From Parus major (lineage: Eukaryota; Chordata; Aves; Passeriformes; Paridae), in assembly GCF_001522545.3 (NCBI RefSeq), contig NC_031781.1:9119487-9183486 (forward strand): a stretch of DNA of 64,000 nucleotides, given 5' to 3'. Both the position numbers and the translations under genes were made by a program. Positions 53,201 through 64,000 of the stretch are shown here, piece after piece (position 1 is the first letter of the stretch; each line of letters starts with the position of its first letter). The notes beneath the pieces are model-generated. The model saw only the letters and a list, made by a program, of their open reading frames with translations. It was not told the origin of the DNA and made no database searches.

Positions 53201-55549
53201 GTGTCTCACACCTACCTCATTCAGTACATTTTCTCCTCATAACATATAAATGGTAATAGCAGACTTACAATATATTTAACTTCATATTCACTACTTAATC
53301 TCTAGTAAACAATCAGCTCACTATCATATCTGAGCTCAGTTAACAAAAGGAACAATATTTCTAAATCATTTTCTGCAGCAGAGTAAGATTTAACATGGAA
53401 GAGTGTAGCAAGGATGAATTATATCAGTATTCTCATGAATACAATCTCATTTGGAATGGTTTTTCAATAGGGATATAAAAATATTGTAGATATACTACGT
53501 GGAGACTCAAAAAAACAGTAACAAGTACAAAAAAAGGTGAAAATATTACTTCCACCTGCACTGTCTGACAACAAAATGTCAGCCACGGGGTCTTGTGCAA
53601 AATGGAACAGACGAACTGAAAGAACAAACAACTGAACTCAAAAAAGGAGACAGAGTATGGGCCTACACAGTTAAGAACAGTAATAGGGAAAAGATTATGG
53701 ATTATTTGAATATTCCTCAAAACATCAGAGTAAGAAAATGACTTGAAATTACTTTGAACAAAGCAGATACACATGCAAAGGACAGGTCTGCATACAAGGG
53801 AATACAGCAATCAAAAATATTTTATCTGCACTGAAGCAGGTCACATAGAATCAATGAAAAACTTAAACTAAGATACTCAAATTATTTCTTCTACAGAGAA
53901 AACAGGGGTGTAACCTTTTATTTGCCACTCTATCTATCAAAGACATGTTCAAGAATATTGAGAAAGATAAATCCTGACATGTGATTTCTCACTTTGCTTG
54001 AAAATGAAAGATCAATTATTGGAGTATCCTTTGTGTGATGACACACAGCTCAGATGAAGCCCTGTAAAAAGCAAATGAAATAAACAAGTTGTCATCAGAA
54101 AACACAAGGAGTGGATAAAGATGGGAATTATACTTCAAAGATAAGCAGCTAAACCACAGCAAAAGTAAAGTAGATAGTCTGAGTGAAGAAAAACAAAGAA
54201 GAAAGATAAAACATGACCTGAGAGATTCTGGATGACAGCCAAATACAGGAAAAACACAAGACCAGCAGCACAGCATCACAAAGACTGCAAGTGCCAGCTA
54301 AACCTGAAGGCACCAGCACTCATTTGTATCACAAAAGTGACAGGGAACACAAAACTCAGAAAATAAGAAAAATACCTTCACAGACAAGATAAAGAAAAGG
54401 TCCAGCTACTGTTTTGAATACACAACCCATGCTAGCTCCTGGATTTTGAGGAGTATCTGATTATAAAAAGTCATCAAGGAAGTAATTTATTATTCTTTTC
54501 TCAGGAGATTAGTTGAATCACAGATGTCAGAGATTATGACAAGTTTCCAAAGAACAGAAAGCAGCAACTCAACCTTCTCTAAAGTGGCCATCAGCTCAAT
54601 TTTTTCCACAGGAAGAACAAAATGATACCACTTGCAACATCATCCCTAGCTAGCTCTCACTCTTGGATCCTTAAAGAACCCACCAGCTGCTGCCTGAGTA
54701 CACTGAAAAAGAATAAGTATGCATTTTAAAAGTATGTATTGATGAACTTTTAATTTTTAGGAGAAAATTCACTGCATTCTCTATATTTACATCATTTAGT
54801 ATAATATATGCTAAAGCCTTTGCTGAAATAGGAGAAAAAGCCTACCCAGAGTTCTAGGAAACGAGGTTGCAGACCTTCATCCCCTCCATCAAATTCACAC
54901 CTCATAAATGTGTTCAGTATCACACACAATTACTAAAAACCAGCTCTTATACCAGTGTTCACAAGGAAACACCATGGGAGTCCCCAAGACATCAGATGCA
55001 TTTTCAAAAACAGTAAAGCACTATAATTTGTATGTTTTACTCTGGAACAGAACATTACATCTTAAATAACAAACCTCCTTCAATCTCAACCACAAATGCT
55101 GTCGCAGTTCTGCATGTACATGAACTCAAAACACCTTCCATTTGTTCAGCCTGTTGCATGCTTGTAAATTTTATATCTGAACTCCCAGACTGAGCTATGT
55201 CCCTACAGAAAAATATAATATTAACACAAATTTAGAAAAAGATTACATTATTAGATCTAGGAAGTCAAACAAACAAACACTTCAGGTTCATGTATTAGTT
55301 TATCAGTTCCAAAACGTATTACTATTTTATTATACATGCACTGAGCCCACTTTCAGAACCATCTAGTTATAACCTCCAAGCACTAAATTAGCTACAATTC
55401 CTTAATGAAAATCTCACCCAGAAGGCATTTTCAATAAATAAGTAGAATCTCAACTGGTTTGTCTTTACCAAATGTAGATCAAGAATATGAGAGCATTTTA
55501 AAGTTGTATTATTTTGGCAAGCCTAACTAAAGTATTGCATTAGATTCCC

Positions 55550-55623
55550 AATAATACATCAATAATAAAGCTATAATAATAATATATAGTAATAGTAAAA
55601 ATAATAACAAACTAATAATAAAG
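55550..55623. repeat. Imperfect AAT/TA-rich tandem region
   Basis: This stretch of about 74 bp is built of degenerate AAT and TA units. The 12-mer AATAATAAAGCT occurs near both ends, suggesting local duplication. It lies in intron 1. Confidence 0.8.
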
Positions 55624-56987
55624 CTGACTTGGCTTCAAAAGGTAAAACCTGGTGAGTGGAGGGAAAAAGACTGGATCAGGTCCCTGTGTGAACAAAGGAG
55701 AGGTTTTGCATGCCACACAAACATGGAACATAGGCACAGATCCTGAGTGGTGGCTTCTTTAAGCTACTGTGTCCTGTCCTTTTTGTGGTAATCTTTTTAG
55801 ATGACTTTGCACAAACAGTACAACTGTTGTTCACAGGCAGCAAAAGGAAGCAGAAAATGGAATTTGAAATGTAAAAATAAAATAATTGTGGGCCATGGGC
55901 TATAATTTGATTTCATGCTCTACAAGGAAATGAAAGAGGACTTCCTTAAACATACTTCTTTTTTTAAAAAAAATATGCTTTTTACCATGTTACGATTTCC
56001 TCTAGTGTAGAAGAGAAAATAGGATTGTAGAAAATGTACCGTTCTCAAGTATCATTGCTACTCAAGGGCAAAGCTCTGTTTTAATGTGCACTTCCCATTC
56101 TGGGGAAGAGGAAATTCTTCAATTAATAAACCGGGTGGACTGAGGCGAGTTTTTAAGGTTTAATCAATTTCATCTGCACACAGGATAAAAAGACCAACTA
56201 TTCTACCATTTTTACCTCCGCTATTCCACTTTCAAAAAAAAAAAGAAAAAAAATTAAATCAATGTTTTATTTTAAATTCTTTGAGGTTAGTATCTCCTGT
56301 CTCAGGAAATATTGTCTATATCATGCAGTGAGTATCCAACTTCCCCTTTCACAGCCCCCTCTCCTCACTTTTTTTTGGTTAAGAAACTTTATTCAGAAAC
56401 AGCTAAATTATTCCCTGTTTTCATATACAGTTGCACCCTGGGAGATGTTACAAGTCACACAGGATTTTGCCAGTTCCCTTAGGGGAGGCACTGTGATGAA
56501 TAAGGAAGACATTTACAGGATATGGAATCCCCCAAAATTCAAACAGAAATAGGAGGTGTAAGGCAGGGAGAGGCATGCACTCAACTGGGGAACATGAATT
56601 ACACATGAAGAAACCTTCTGTAAAGCAATGCAAATCATGGATCAGAACTGGGAAACACATTGAAAAGAAAAGGATCTCATGGAGTTCAAGCATCCCACCA
56701 TCATTTCCGAAGCAGGCCATCAGCAGCTCAGAGCACAAACGGGGAGCTGAGCAGTTTCAAACTCTGCAACATCAGACAGCATCAAATGGCAACCCACAAC
56801 ACTTCTGAGTGCACAGTAAAGCTTAAAATTAGAAGCATTATGTCATTGCATGAATTCTCTTCAGATGAAAACCAGCCACTATGGCTGGTCTGTAACTGAG
56901 AGCTAGAAAGGGAAAGCAGTGTGGCCATAAGGGCATAACTGGAAGAAGTCCATTTCTTGTATGTCCAATAATCCATCTGTTACAGTT

Positions 56988-57029
56988 ACTTACTTGTAAA
57001 TGTGAGTTCCAACTCAACTACAAGTAAGT
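56988..57029. repeat. 42-nt near-perfect hairpin
   Basis: Outer arms ACTTACTTGTA and TACAAGTAAGT (11 bp, perfect) enclose inner arms TGAGTT and AACTCA, with a small asymmetric internal loop and only CC between the inner arms. It lies in intron 1. Confidence 0.85.
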
Positions 57030-60000
57030 GATAAGGAGTTATAAGAAATCAAAGGGTTCTTTTGCAAAAGATGTCACGTGAGAATCCCTTGAATATACTT
57101 CATGTGCCAGAACAGTGTGCCATAGTGTTCTGAAGAAGATAAAGGCACAAATGCCTTTACCTTTGTCAAGTCATCCAAGGATCTATCCTAAGTTCTAACT
57201 GCATGTCAGAAACAAGTCTGTGTTCTCCAAAGGGAGGAAATGCCTTTAATGATTAGGGTATATCAATAAGCTTGATCAGCCATGCTGATACAAATACACA
57301 GAACTAGTGCAATTCCTTCAGAAAATTCTCAAAAGATACAGTCATATGCTGCTCAGTGCAAAATGTGTTAAGTTTAGAAGTGGCAAAGAAAGGTAAAGTA
57401 TTAGAATTTGCCTATATACAATGTAATATTGAAATAAAATACTGCATTTTGATCTGTCACTTTCTGGAAAAGTAATCTTAAAGTGGCTTCAAAAAAAGGA
57501 AACAAGACAAATGCAGTTAGGTCCTTCACAAAGAAAAATCCACATTAACAGCAGACAGGGACAAAAGTAAACGAAGTTGAGGAAAAGAAGGGAAATAAAA
57601 CACCTCTAAGAAAACAGCACAATCAATTATATAATTTTAAGCAGCACAACAATTTCAATTCAGTGCTGCTAAATACCATTTGTCTTTAGACAAATGAAAA
57701 TACAGCTTTGATGTTTACATCATTAAGATTTTAAAGCTACATCCAGCTAGATGAAGCTTAATTTTTAATAAAACATTTATGATTTCATCCTGCATAAGAG
57801 GTATTAAGATGAAACTTAAAGAAAGGGATACTTTATTCCATCGACTTTCTTGTTTGTTCCTCAAAAAACCTCATTTCTTTTATTTCCAAAGGAAATATAA
57901 CAAACTAGATGAGTGACTACCAGGGTCTGGCATTTAAATTCCTGTTTTTAAATACATATTTCTGTTAAAAACCAGAAAATCACCCCAAATGAATAGCCTA
58001 TAAACAATGAGGGGAGAGCAAAGCAAACAATCCTTGCCTTGTAACATGAAATGCCATGTAATACATAGCATGTGTAAAAATGGAGGTAAAGCACCATATG
58101 AGAGAAGACGTCATCCTTCTTCCATATGTACAAAAGTCCTTTTCTGTAATATTACCTATTACTAGATCTGAATTTCTATATTGACAGGGCACAAACTGGA
58201 CAGAGTCCAAAACAGACCTCTAGTTATTTTAATGCTGAAAATATAAACTATGGTACCATTTAAAAAGGCCTACATTATCTTGGAAGAGCAACAATCATTC
58301 TGAGTAGACACAGATGACTGCTACAAAAAAAAGGTAGCATTTGCTGAATTACTCAACACCGTGGTATTTCAGCTGCATTAATTTCTTTCTTGGCTTGAAG
58401 TCAAAAGTGCGTTAATTGTGAATTAGTTAGCAAACATTAACTTTTTAAAGTGTCATTCATACATATGTATATGCAAATACAGACACCAATAAAGGCTGAG
58501 AAGTTAAACATTTAGGATACTGCACAAAACTACAGTGAAGTCACTTAGCATTTTAGACTGAATGTCATTATATAGCTCATCAGCCATGGAATACAATCTG
58601 AGGTGTATACTAAGAAAAACTATTATTTCATAGACTTGAAAGCAAAAGAAAGCACAGAAGAAACCAATTGGGTTATTATTATCCAAGTAGTAAACCTGGT
58701 TTAACTGGGGGTTTTTGGTGGGATTTTGTTTGTCTGGTTTTTGCACCACCTGCCTATATTACACCTAGCAGAAAAAAGTTCAGTTTCATATTTTGGAATT
58801 CAGGCTATAAAATATTTCAGTCTATTTCAATATTTCTAAGTTCCTAAATGTCATAAAAAATGGCACCTGTAATTCCACCAATTCATATTAAACCCAAACT
58901 TAGAGACTGGCAATGAAGTGCCCTGCTCCTTTTGCCTGGCATTGCTTAGTTCATAAAATAAGGTTTCTGAAACAACGTAACAGTAAGTTGTGTAAGAAAT
59001 CAACATTTTATGTTCATGCTTCAGGAAAAAAGGTACAAAATGAAAAAAAACGGAAAATAGACACTTGTAAAACCCTCCTTTGACTTCCTCAGATGATATT
59101 GTGTGCTCAGGATCCTAGTAAGCTTTCCTAGTGACTAATGAGTGATTAGTTCAAGTTTCAGACTTGTTATTCAGAGGTATTTTGTTTTGGTATCAGGGCC
59201 ACACGTGTTTTTGCACTGCCCTGAAGAGTTAAATGTAAGGTAACATTACACTTGGGCCTTACATAGTGACCATAAATGGTCCCTGGTGATCCATAAAGTC
59301 TTTACTGTAAACACCAAAAAGCAAAAAGGTCAGAGGACCAAGAAGAAAAAAAATACCCTTTTTATAGTCTTGACCCATATCAGCTTTACATTTGCTCTCC
59401 ACACGATCTCCTGCCAAGTTTCAAGAATTAAGAAGTAATTATATTGGTATGTGACAATGTTAAATATTTTGCAAAAAATGTAACTACAAGTATGACCATT
59501 CTGCCCTTTGCATCTTTCAGACAGAGACCATCTTTGAAGCTATTTCCAAGACCTGAAAGAGAAAATAGTAGCTTAGCACTATAAAAAGAATCAAACATCT
59601 GGAAGGACTGCAAAGGCACCGAACCTGCACCAATGAGGACATGAGCCCATCTCCAGTTCTGACCAACTTCCACATGTCTGGAGTCTTCTGCCCTGTCTCT
59701 AATGACTCAGTTCACACCACACAGAAACAGACTATTCCCAACTTCAAGAATGTTGCACCTGAGGTTTCTTCACTAACTGGAGTGTGGAGACAAATACTGA
59801 GTGAAAGCCTCTATGGTACCTACAACCATGGAAATTCCTGCTACCTCCCTGATACTACAGGATTCTCAGGCCAGAACCAACAGCAGCCTATACCAGTATG
59901 CCTTTCACTGCAAATGATGAGTCATGCAAAAACAGATTTGTACTGGAAAGAGAAAAACAGTACAAAAATTACTGGAATAATTTGATCTATTTTCCAAGAC

Positions 60001-62052
60001 TTTTTCAGAGAGGGAAGCACATAAACAGCTACCAGTGCACACATTTCCCCTCAAAGCAGTGACCTGTTTCAGTAAGTGAACTCCTGTACTAGCTTTCCAG
60101 ACAATTTAACACTCTGATTTCCTAGAACAGACCGACTGAAATGTTTCTTAACCAATGTGTTCATATTTCTGTCCATATTTGAATCTATTACATACAAACC
60201 CAGTACTGGACTCAGAGAGGAGGCAAAACAAGACTCATGAACAGTAACTATGAAGTTTCCATAAATTCTGTTTTCTACCAGTACTACTTCACACTCATCT
60301 TCTCAAGTTCTTTTAACATTTGTACAAGACATTATCTCCCCACTAGCAGATCTAGGATTTGATCACACCCATGCCCCCACGCTGTAACACAGAGAAGCAG
60401 CACATCACAGAAATCCTTAGACAAGCAATACACAACTTTAGTACTTGATTGCCTCAGGATAAAAAGAATGTGCTATGTTTAATGACCAACCAGCAGCCTT
60501 TTTTCCTTCCCAGAGGACTGGAGAACTGTTACTACAGTGCATCTATTGCCTCCCTTGGGGTGCTTTGGAGACTTACTCAATTCTAAACATCCTGGAACAT
60601 GTTAGAATTTCTTGAAGCATATTTTTATCAGTTTAATATTAGATGACAAAGAGACTTTTTTGCTATCTTTTGTGTTAACGTCTTCAAGTCCTGCCTAGCC
60701 AAAGGATATCTCACTCTAAGTTATTGTTCATTCTTCTGCCATATCTTTGAAAGATCAGTCTAAAGAAAAGTTCCATGCAGCAGTCTTTGGAGATAAGGAC
60801 CACCACACAGGTAGACAGACCTGAATATGCATTTAGATATGCAACTCCAAACTTCCAAAACCTATAAACAGCAGTTTGCATGCAGTTGAAAACAGACATA
60901 TAGATATGAAAGTTGTACCTGAGAGATACTGCTGAACCACCTTGAAATTCTTGACTCCAATTAACTTTTCTCTACTTAAATTCAATGTTTTAGGCCAACT
61001 ACTCTGAAAATCAAAGAATGCACTGGAATCCCCAAGAAACACACAGATTATCACCTTGATCACAGAGATTTGCTTCAGGATTCTCTTCTTTCCACCCCTC
61101 TGTCAATTCAAGCCCGCTAATCTCATAGTGCACCTGCAGCTTTAGATAGTTCAACCACCACCAGTAAGAAATTGATTTAAAACCTCATACAGATCAAGAG
61201 CGTATTTCTAAAAGACTACCAAAAATTTTCTTAAACAATTCTGTCACCAAGTCACCAAGCCCAAAAGTAAAGCTCCAACTCATCAGATTCTAAATCATCC
61301 TTCTACAAAAAAAAGCAGTGTTCTGTACAAAGCTGAAAAAAAGATATGTGATCCTTCTCTTAAATCATTACAAGCCCTAAGCTATCTTGTCTGTCTTTGA
61401 AATAAGGTAAGCAAAGGTCTTACACCTTGCATTAAGGAGCTTCTTTCGTATTAAAATGCAGTCCTATTATGTTTTTACAACACTGCATGCAACACACTGT
61501 CCTAACAAAAGAGTTATGGTAGAGTATGGGAAGATACCCCTGCACACCTCTCAGATGTGCTTCATCTAAGAATGCAAAACAAGATTTTTTTCTAAAAAAA
61601 AATAAGAGTTTACATTTTGCTTTTTCATTTTTTTCCTTCTCCCCTGTCCTCAAAATAAATAAAACTGAAGATTGCTAGGGGCAATGAAAAATGCATTCTT
61701 TAATTTTCTGTTCACCCTCCACAATACTGAAATAACATCAGTCAGGGTTATAAACATCTGTAATTGCCAGGGGAATGTACAATACATTCAGAAACTCCAG
61801 GCCCACATATCCTGTAGCTCTGCACTTCACAAACAAAAGGTTGGGGAAAGAAAGAGGGGGTGGGGTACAGGGAATAAAGGCTTAAAGATTAAAGTCACAG
61901 GCAGAGACAGACGGCTCCGTTTTTTAATAACTGAAAACACTAGTTGTGCCTGAATGTGCTCATTGTTTTATGGCGGGGGGGAGAGTCTCCGCATGCTGGA
62001 CTGGCTGGCGACAGAACTGCCTTTGCATCAAAAATAAGATTTGCAAAGAAAG

Positions 62053-62066
62053 AAAAAAAAAAAAAA
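62053..62066. repeat. A14 homopolymer
   Basis: Fourteen A on the plus strand in intron 1. No upstream coding or SINE-like sequence suggests a retroposed tail. Confidence 0.85.
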
Positions 62067-62720
62067 GACACCAAACCCATGCCCTAATTTCCCCTCTTGC
62101 AATGGTTAATGATGCTTTTAGGTAGCAATCAACAAATTATCCCACCTTAGCTTTATTAAACTGGGGAAAACTTCATGACTGGAAGGAGTGTAAGGCTTGG
62201 CTGAAGGTTTTATGCTGGGAAGGAACAGACTACGAACAACAACAGTCATACAGAACAAACAGGCACATCTAGGGAACAACAAGTTTATAAATCAACTTCT
62301 AATAGGTTCTTCAACAATAAAACCAGTGCTGCAAGGCTGAATTATGGTATAAGCAGATTTTTATATGGTTTCAAGAAGTTCAGCTGTCATGAGGAAGTTC
62401 TTAAGTCCTTACATTTTAAAAGCATCAGCTATACTTTTAGTGAATGAAAAGTTTCATGAACTGCATTCACTTCAGTCAGTAAAAAATGCCATTACCTTAA
62501 AATATTGCACTAGAGCATTAAAAAATTGAGAATGTTTCTTTTAGGCCTTAAAGTAATTTTTTTCTCAAAAATCTAGGAATACAAGCACTTGCACACTACA
62601 TGACTACTCAATATACATGATTACAAATGTGCACTATTTTTAAATTCCATAATATTACTTTTTCTATTCCAAATAATCTAATACTTTTCATAATGAGTTT
62701 CAGTGGAAAAATTTTTGCAG

Positions 62721-62797
62721 GTTACATCCCACCAGGAACCCATCTTAAAGTCAATGCAATGAGGTCAGTTCCACTGCGGGGTGCCAATGGACTACAG
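62721..62797 (+). other. Exon-like segment on the antisense strand
   Basis: This 77-nt plus-strand segment lies between ATTTTTGCAG and GTAAGCAAG. One frame is open, with the peptide YIPPGTHLKVNAMRS and on to ANGLQ. The pyrimidine tract is short and interrupted by A's, the length is not a multiple of three, and there is no partner exon that I can identify. It could be a chance pseudo-exon or part of an antisense transcript. Confidence 0.2.
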
Positions 62798-64000
62798 GTA
62801 AGCAAGCAGCCTCAACATATATAGGTAAATAACAAAATATTAAATCACTCACTTTTATTCTAATCTAGCCTCAGATATTACCATAAGAGAGCTTTTGTTT
62901 TACTGTATTTTTTTTTTTTACCTGCCAACTTTGCTTCAAATATAGAGAGAAAGGAGATAATTCAGTAAGACAACAGGCTCTTTCATCTAAAACCATGAAA
63001 CTCTCAGTCATAACTTCTTGGGGAAGCCTAAAATAAGGAGCAGGGAGCCACACAACAGGAGTCAATGAAAAGTAGTCTCCTGCCTGAAGCAAGCATGCTG
63101 TGCCGGGAGGAATCAGTGGCCACAATACACAGCTCCTCAGCCAAAAATGTCAAACCTGGAATGCTCCAGCTATCATCCCCTCTTTGTTGATGCAACACTT
63201 TTGCATCATCAGCCACTGGACATCTTGTTGAGATTAAAAATATTGTGGAGAGTTACTGTCTGTTTAGCAAAGAAAAAAAAAAGACAAGAGCCCATGTCAG
63301 AAAGGGAGCGGAAAGGAAAAGCCGAAACATGAGCTCATAAGCCTGATGTGGAGAATAAAGGCAGGCTTTGTTTTACCTCATTCATACCAAGTACAAACAA
63401 GAGACTCATCACTGTTTTGAGCTTGAACTGCAAAATTTGTTTTGTATGCACCACTGCCAATTTTCTTCCCTCGTGCAACTCAACTATCCCCCTTTCTCAA
63501 AAATAGCTCTGGTGATGCTCCAATCAAGCATTTAAGCCTAGATGAAACCTGTATAGTAACAGACTCTCATTCTGCCCACGCTGCACATTCTGACACTTCA
63601 AAGCACCTACAAAGGCATTCTTAGACTGTTAAGACCAGCCTTGGTTATATCACTGATGTTGACCTGATGCCTTCATGCACTCAAACAAAGTATCTAAAAT
63701 TAAAATATAGGAACATTTAAAAGAAAAGAAAAATTACTTGAAGGACACACTGGCTATCTTGTCACACTAAGAATTGGGCAACAGTTATTAAACTGGAGAT
63801 ACTTATTTGGGTAAGAAGTATTAATTCTTTTTAAACTCCCGAATTCAGTTCAAAAACACAACACAGTGTTTAAAAGGTACTGTCTTTGGATGATTAGAAG
63901 TTAAAAAAACCAAAACTATTAGAAAACAAGTCTGTCCTCTGACAGAAAACACTACCCACCAATGCTGTCCCAAAAAGAGCTCAAGGGCAATACCAAAAGG

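Larger units (their letters stand above)
50274..64000 (-). other. EEFSEC: EEFSEC intron 1, partial (more than 13.7 kb)
   Basis: This is sequence upstream of exon 2. No exon with the P-loop GHIDSGKT or DCPGH motifs and no CpG-rich promoter is present, so exon 1 and the promoter lie beyond the right edge. It contains an imperfect AAT-type repeat (55550-55623), a 42-nt hairpin (56988-57029), an A14 run (62053-62066) and a plus-strand exon-like segment (62721-62797). No gene is supported. Confidence 0.85.

Noticed and set aside
61850..61985. G-rich stretches (GAGGGGGTGGGG and a G7 run) as a possible G-quadruplex or promoter
   Set aside because: The G-runs are too scattered for a clear four-run quadruplex, and CpG content is low.
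50274..64000. Search for EEFSEC exon 1 and a CpG-island promoter
   Set aside because: No GHIDSGKT or DCPGH coding sequence and no CpG-rich stretch is present.

Overview
The window is vertebrate nuclear DNA and almost certainly avian. It is AT-rich and gene-sparse, with interrupted coding sequence and GT-AG introns. It holds a CR1-type LINE, the dominant bird retrotransposon, and a 452-bp solo LTR of a type I associate with songbird endogenous retroviruses. A passerine is my best guess. That guess rests on recalled repeat families and not on a search.

The whole window lies inside one gene on the minus strand: EEFSEC, the selenocysteine-specific elongation factor (eEFSec, the eukaryotic SelB counterpart). 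Five internal exons are clear. In transcript order they are exon 2 (50273-50066), exon 3 (47741-47645), exon 4 (46086-45922), exon 5 (18012-17371) and exon 6 (2182-2026). All have AG/GT borders and mutually compatible phases. Joined, they give 1,269 nt, or 423 codons, of a protein that is about 596 residues in human. Exon 1 (P-loop, switch regions, start codon, promoter) must lie beyond position 64000. The last exon (basic C-terminal end of domain IV, stop, 3' UTR) must lie before position 1.

Layout from left to right: 1-2025 is part of intron 6; 2026-2182 is exon 6; 2183-17370 is intron 5, with a CR1, an LTR-like fragment, the solo LTR and an exon-like open segment at 2679-2942; 17371-18012 is exon 5; 18013-45921 is the 27.9-kb intron 4, with one probable ancient CR1 remnant; 45922-50273 is a compact cluster of exons 4, 3 and 2; 50274-64000 is part of intron 1. 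No second protein gene, tRNA, rRNA or CRISPR array could be supported. The protein delivers Sec-tRNA[Ser]Sec to ribosomes at UGA codons specified by a SECIS element. The exons here supply the NKxD and G5 guanine-binding motifs, domains II and III, and the first part of domain IV.

No dramatic new system is visible. The observation most worth checking is the 264-nt exon-like segment at 2679-2942. It is fully open, has good splice borders and is flanked by phase-1 introns. It would act as a poison exon if spliced into EEFSEC.
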